A DNA stretch of 64,000 nt from Branchiostoma floridae. Lineage: Eukaryota > Chordata > Leptocardii > Amphioxiformes > Branchiostomatidae. The translations under genes and the position numbers were made by a program. Shown piece after piece: positions 58,611-64,000 of this stretch (its first letter is position 1; every line of letters begins with the position of its first letter). The notes beneath the pieces are model-generated. The model was not told the origin of the DNA. It did no database searches and saw only the letters and a program-made list of their open reading frames with translations. Location: contig NC_049980.1 of the NCBI RefSeq assembly GCF_000003815.2, positions 29,224,600 to 29,288,599 of the forward strand, given 5' to 3'.

Positions 58611-61600
58611 AGTTCCAACCTGCAAGCCTGGAGTAAAGCCTTGTTTAGTTGTTAGCTTTAGCCTGCTCCCAACGGTCACTAACCGACCAGCCACAAAACT
58701 GCCTTCCCGAGTTTGAAAAAGGCCAGAATTGACACTTGTGATTATCTTCAAATAGCCGACAACACCTACTAAACGTGCTTGAAAACAGACGCCAGACTGA
58801 TTACAGCTTTGCAACATAATTTAGCCCAGCTACCCTGTAATCACCATGCAGCAAACGCCCCGCTCTAACAGCTTAATGAAGATTTATTACACCTGTCGTC
58901 CATACCTGCCACAAAGTCAAACAAATATCCACTGGGCTACATTATTAATCAGATCCCAAGCTAATTTTGATATGAAGAATAAACAATTACATAACAGTGA
59001 TATACAATCATGTCACCATTGTTGTTGGAAGCTTCCAAGGTTGATATGACTCATGTGTACCATATTACCACTATTGTATGTTACAAAATCCATTCATTCT
59101 AAACAGTTGATCACTTGTACCTTGCTAGTCAACATCAAAGCTTCTGTGTCACCACAGTAGTACTGTATAGCAGTTTGTTCTTCAACAAGTGACCTGTATA
59201 ACTCGCACCTGGTTTACCACTTCCTTCCAAATGAGTAAGCATCCATGGAAAGTTTTTGTTGTGAAGCTTAACACCTAAGCCAACATAATGATACCACTTG
59301 CACAACGGGTACTTAATGACAATCCATACAAATGTCTTCCCATTCCACCTCTTCTACGTGTAGGAGGTCGCAACGACCTTTCAAGAAAAGGTCATAATAT
59401 TGTTATTTAGGTGCTCTTGGCTATTTTTTAATTTTATTTCTATTTCTATGGTGACTCTAGAAGGGTGAAGTACATGTACCATGTATGTAACACAGTGTCA
59501 TCTGTGTATGAAGAGGGTGCAGATTATGTTCCCATCTCCAACATACCAACAGGCATCTCATGCATTTCATCCACTGATTATCTCTACTTTCATCATTTCT
59601 CCTTTTTTTTCCAACCCTGCTTACACGTAATAAGCACTGCTGGAATAGAAGAGCTGACAAACCTAATTTTGTAAATTGACAACTTGCACTTCTTTCTTTC
59701 TACACACTGCCAAAAAACAAAAAAAACGGTGTTGCTGTTAACAGGTGGTTGTTTTACCTTGTGGGTCCTCCACAACCTAATAATTGACACTAAATAGTCC
59801 CATTTACATTCCTAAGAGAAGATAGCGTATTATCTAGGTCACCACATGCCATTATGTTCTGAACTGGCATCCCAAACTTTAGAAGAACAATCTTTTTGTC
59901 CAGTTGAAACAAGAACTTAAACATTTACCTGTATCACAGCACTGGCAGAAATTCAAACCTCTTTGTTCTTGTCTGCTTAGACTGCCAAAACTCCACGAGC
60001 CTGATATATAGATCCATATACACATCGGACACAGCCCTGTTATGTCTGGAGCAGATAACTTCTTGAGCTGTATGTTTAGACATCACAAGAAATAGTCTTG
60101 TCTATACAGTAGTTGATAGTCCTGGCAGCAGTTCAGGAAAAAAAATACCCAGGCCAAAAAATTTTACTGAGAGATTCTGTTTTGGGCCTAAATCAATCTG
60201 TCTAGACATGTAGCATTACTAAATATATATATATACAGCGCTTTGGCAATACATTTTACTGTGTTGACACACCATTTGACATGGATATTTACTGATAAGA
60301 CATCCTTCATTAGGCAAGACTACCCCCTGCCTTAACACAGACAATACAAGACTGAAGCAAAAGATTAGTCCTGACAGATAATCATCTCGGTAGATAGCTC
60401 CAAGGCAAGTACAGTTACCCCCATGGGAGAACCAATAGGCCAGTGTTCAATCATATCTATGAATGCCTTTGGGTCAAACAGTAACAGTCGCACATCTTCT
60501 TCTTTCGTACTGCCAAGCCTCTAATTCTAGAGATTAACGGCAGATAGCGCGATACATCGGTATCCTACTTTCTGTATCTGTATAGTTATTGTCCGTACAA
60601 CTATCCATTGTACATCTGCTTATTATAAAGCACCCATCTACACAAAATAGAGGATAATCTATGGTAACAGACTGGGGTACTTTGTTTCCTACTTTTCTCC
60701 CAGAACTAGAAATAGAAATGTTGTCCAACAGAGGAAACGTTCTTGTTATATGACCCATGCAGAAGCAAAATAACACTTAAGACAAGTATACAGCTCTGTG
60801 TACATTTAAGATGAACTTGGAGTGAGTGTCGACATCGCATGTGATGGACAGGTGACTAACACCTTTGGAAAACAAGGGCACATTGTTCAGTGCTTTCTCC
60901 GTTCACATTGCAGTTTGTACTAATTGAGCATTGAACTTTGCCCCAATGCTTTCACTTATATATCCTGGACTTGCTGTTTGCATAATTGTTATGTTCACTC
61001 TCCACGCACTGGGTTCAAAAACTACGTATACTGTTTGTTGGAGCTTTCCCCCTAAAAGGTGGCTACATGCTATCTTTGTAATTGTACCAAATGTGTTCTA
61101 AGTGCAATGACTGCGCTGAATGCCGCAACTTAAGTTCTTACATGCCATAAGAAGCAGACAATGCTTGCTAAATAGCTACTACTAGTAGAAATGTGAAGCA
61201 GTGTGCCTTTTAGACGGTAAGTCCAGAAGGATTGCACTGCGTGTCAAATGCTGGGCACCAAGGTTCTTATCCTTCCTAAGAAGTTTGCCTTCCTTTGGTG
61301 TGGCTTGTTTTTTTGCACCACTTAATCATGCTTAGCTCCAGGCCCAGGCTCATACCCCACCCAAAGCAAACACTTGTACTTGAGCTTGGATCCCACATAC
61401 TTAGGTCCTCACTACTGTCGAGAGAAAACCTTTGGCCAGAAATGTGACTTTTTATCTGGGACAAGCAGCTGTAACAGACAAGGGGTAGTGGAATGCAAAC
61501 AGTTCCAAAGGAATTTAAGAGAATTACTCGACCCTGAGATTGTTACCTAGGCAGTGGCAGAACTGTTCCAAGCAATAATGTGGCCTTCCTAACTGAATGC

Positions 61601-64000
61601 TTCAGATCTGTTAAAAAGGGGGAGGCTTGTGGACATTTCTTAAAAATTCATTAAAATGGCTTTGCAATATAAAAATGGCACATTACTTATTAATAAATGT
61701 GTGAGATATCTCAAAAACAAATCATTTAAGTTCCTAATAAAGTCTCAAAGTCTCCATAGACCTGAGATGCCAGGAATAAGAACCTAGCAAAAGCCCAATG
61801 TTTGTGTTTTCACTCATTGATGATGATTATGATCATCCCCATTAATTATTAAAGTTAAAGCAACTGCACAACATTTTTCACAGAGAATCAAGACTAAGAT
61901 AAAATTTTTACTGTTCAGGAAGTTGACAAAACAAAAATACAGCAAAAACATGAGGATTAGTAACTGTTTTATGATATCAAAAAGCTTGTTTAACCACATA
62001 CCTTTCCTGCTCTCTGTCTCAGATGCTATATAAAGTTATTTCAACATTATAAACCAGTGTCAGACCAAATCAAGCTGCATACAGATCATCTCAGGCATGG
62101 ATTTTGTTCTCCTATCAACTAAGGTTCTATAAAGACGGTCAAACAAAAACCACTGCTGAAGGTAAGAAACTAAATAGACTATAAATAAGTCCTGGTGACA
62201 TCAACATAAAAAAGTCTGGGTACTTTGTATGCACAGGTGACAATACCAGCCACCAGGAATATAAAAAAAAATGTCTAGGGGCTTTTGTCATTTTAAAGTT
62301 CAATCAAAGAGTAATTTTAGTAATATCATCTGCAAGAAATGTGTCACAACCAATGCACTACAGCTTTATCTCAATATGGAAAATTTTGGGTTTCACTTCT
62401 ATTTGTGATTGTAAAACTATGAACAGTCATCATATTGATGTTCATTTTCATATTATGCGCCATAATGCTATACACATTGGCTTTACAATGTCAAGAAAGG
62501 TTTGGCTATACATGTATCATATATCAAACTTATATTAAAGCCAATATCAAAGAGTTGATAACCAAGATTCCATGTACATCTTGTCCTTTCAAGACTTGAC
62601 AGATAAAACTTCTAAAACAATCTGTCTTTACCACTGTAAAATACTGCAATTGCCCTCCTTTTCCCTGCCTCAACAGTATCACATTCAAACTGTTGGTATT
62701 GCAATAAAAATCTTGCTTTCCCTCCTTACTAGTTTGGGAACCAGTCTCAGTTGGCCCAGGGTTGACAACATGTGTGATTGATAGTTCAGCCATTAAAATA
62801 CCTGCGTGTGCAGGTACAGAGTTACCAGGGCACATGCACCTAGAGGGTGCAGGCAGTCAGGCAAGGAACCTAAACAAACAGTTGCTAGGTTACCAGGAGA
62901 TCAATTTAATTTACCAAGCAGGCTTTCCTCGATTGAACAAGGTTTACCTTTGTAGCACACATGGTATAAGGATAGCATTACTAGTACTATCTTGCAGAGG
63001 TTTTGAGCAAGCCTCTTTCTTGTATGTTGTGCAAAAACGAGGAAGGAGGGCCAAGCACCCTAATGTTAAATATGTAGAACAGAAAGGAGGAAAATCTCTT
63101 AACATACAAAAGTGTTACAGAACAAAGCATACTAATCTTATAAAAAGACTTGATGGTTCAAACACAGCATGTTGCATTCCTAGTGGAATCATATACTCCA
63201 ATGTTAACTATATGCTGCACAGGGGAGGTTTGCCTTACTATATAAATATATATGCATGCCTTTGTGTATAGCCTTAGGCAAAGTGTCTGCATGGACATCA
63301 TTTTTTAACTCATCAATGTCCATCTCAGAACAGGCACCTTACTGTAAAATATCCGACTGTTTGTTGCCAAACACTCACCTGACATGCTGACGCTGTTATG
63401 GAATGTTAGGACGCCAGGCCTCCAGTATACTAGTAACAAATTATTTCAACAAGGCTGGCCCTGACTGACTGCTTATAGTAACAACTGTCGGATCTATCTT
63501 AGCATAAGTAGGATCAGTTAGGAATGTTGACACACAGGAGGGCACTGACCTTACGTTTAAGCACCTATGATTTCTTCTTGACACACTCTTCTTTGTTTCT
63601 TCAATCTTGACACTCTCCTCAACAAACCTGAATTCTAGCTACATCATAGCTTTGGCTGCAACCCAACCTGACTGTGGCAACTAGATTCAAGGCTACTGAC
63701 CCCAACAGAATTGGGCAGATTATCTCTCCCTTAAACTCAAACAACAAACAGCTTATCCTTACTTTTCTCACTTGCAATAGAAGTAATGAATGGATAAAAA
63801 AGCATAACATACTGGTAATCTGATGCCCTTCTAAGTTCTAACTAAGCAGAGCATAATCAGTGGTTTAAATCCCACATCATTGGTAGCCGTAATTGGTGCA
63901 TTATAGGTATAGCAAAGTAGACACCCTAATTTAGCTAAATTTAACTTTGAATAGTGCCCCTCTCTTCTAAGTTAAGTGGAGAGCATAATATCATGAAGAA

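Larger units (their letters stand above)
53563..64000. other. no exon recognised; probable 5' introns or flank
   Basis: The coiled-coil gene must extend upstream into or beyond this region. I found no frame-consistent exon. Open frames up to 169 codons (62762-63271, plus) have no family motif, and their codon use is unremarkable. The region contains a MITE (54130-54432), an ATT microsatellite near 57000, a 350-390-bp tandem repeat (57606-58610), a slightly CpG-richer patch near 57480-57540 and otherwise unique-looking AT-rich DNA. Confidence 0.45.

Noticed and set aside
62762..63271. 169-codon open frame on the plus strand
   Set aside because: No recognisable motif, no splice or neighbour support, and composition like the surrounding non-coding DNA.

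Overview
This is a stretch of intron-rich animal nuclear DNA. Every recognisable protein is split into short exons with GT/AG splice sites. Introns are mostly 0.1-1.5 kb and full of miniature inverted-repeat elements, tRNA-derived SINEs and minisatellites, and there are two assembly gaps. The gene content (a receptor-type tyrosine kinase resembling STYK1, a TIR protein, an ADP-ribosylglycohydrolase-like protein and a large coiled-coil protein) and this architecture fit an invertebrate deuterostome. Amphioxus (Branchiostoma) is my best guess, by inference only. No long open frame covers a whole gene, so I assembled the gene models by hand from splice sites and reading-frame continuity.

Layout. 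(1) 1-5865: no gene recognised; one MITE and a 471-base gap. (2) 5866-13026, plus strand: an eight-exon, 697-residue ADP-ribosylglycohydrolase-family protein with a long disordered tail. (3) 13921-17215, minus strand: six exons giving a complete tyrosine kinase domain and stop codon, most like STYK1/NOK; its 5' exons were not found. (4) 17216-22407: no exon I can defend; a tandem repeat, a gap and a GA-rich microsatellite. (5) 22448-26921, plus strand: seven exons for a 283-residue protein with a basic linker and a C-terminal TIR domain. (6) 26922-29844: intergenic and 3' flanks. (7) 29845-53562, minus strand: 37 consecutive exons in frame (about 1,460 residues) of a large coiled-coil protein with Ser/Pro/Arg-rich ends. 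(8) 53563-64000: no convincing exon; probably upstream introns or 5' flank, with a MITE and a three-unit tandem repeat.

How it fits together. The genes do not form an operon. TIR domains can cleave NAD+ and ADP-ribosylglycohydrolases act on ADP-ribose linkages, so a functional link between genes 2 and 5 is conceivable, but only proximity supports it. The most striking pattern is structural: three of the four genes carry local tandem duplications that start or end across an exon/intron junction and copy the splice site with a piece of exon. In the coiled-coil gene two of these arrays contain several potential extra micro-exons that would keep the reading frame.
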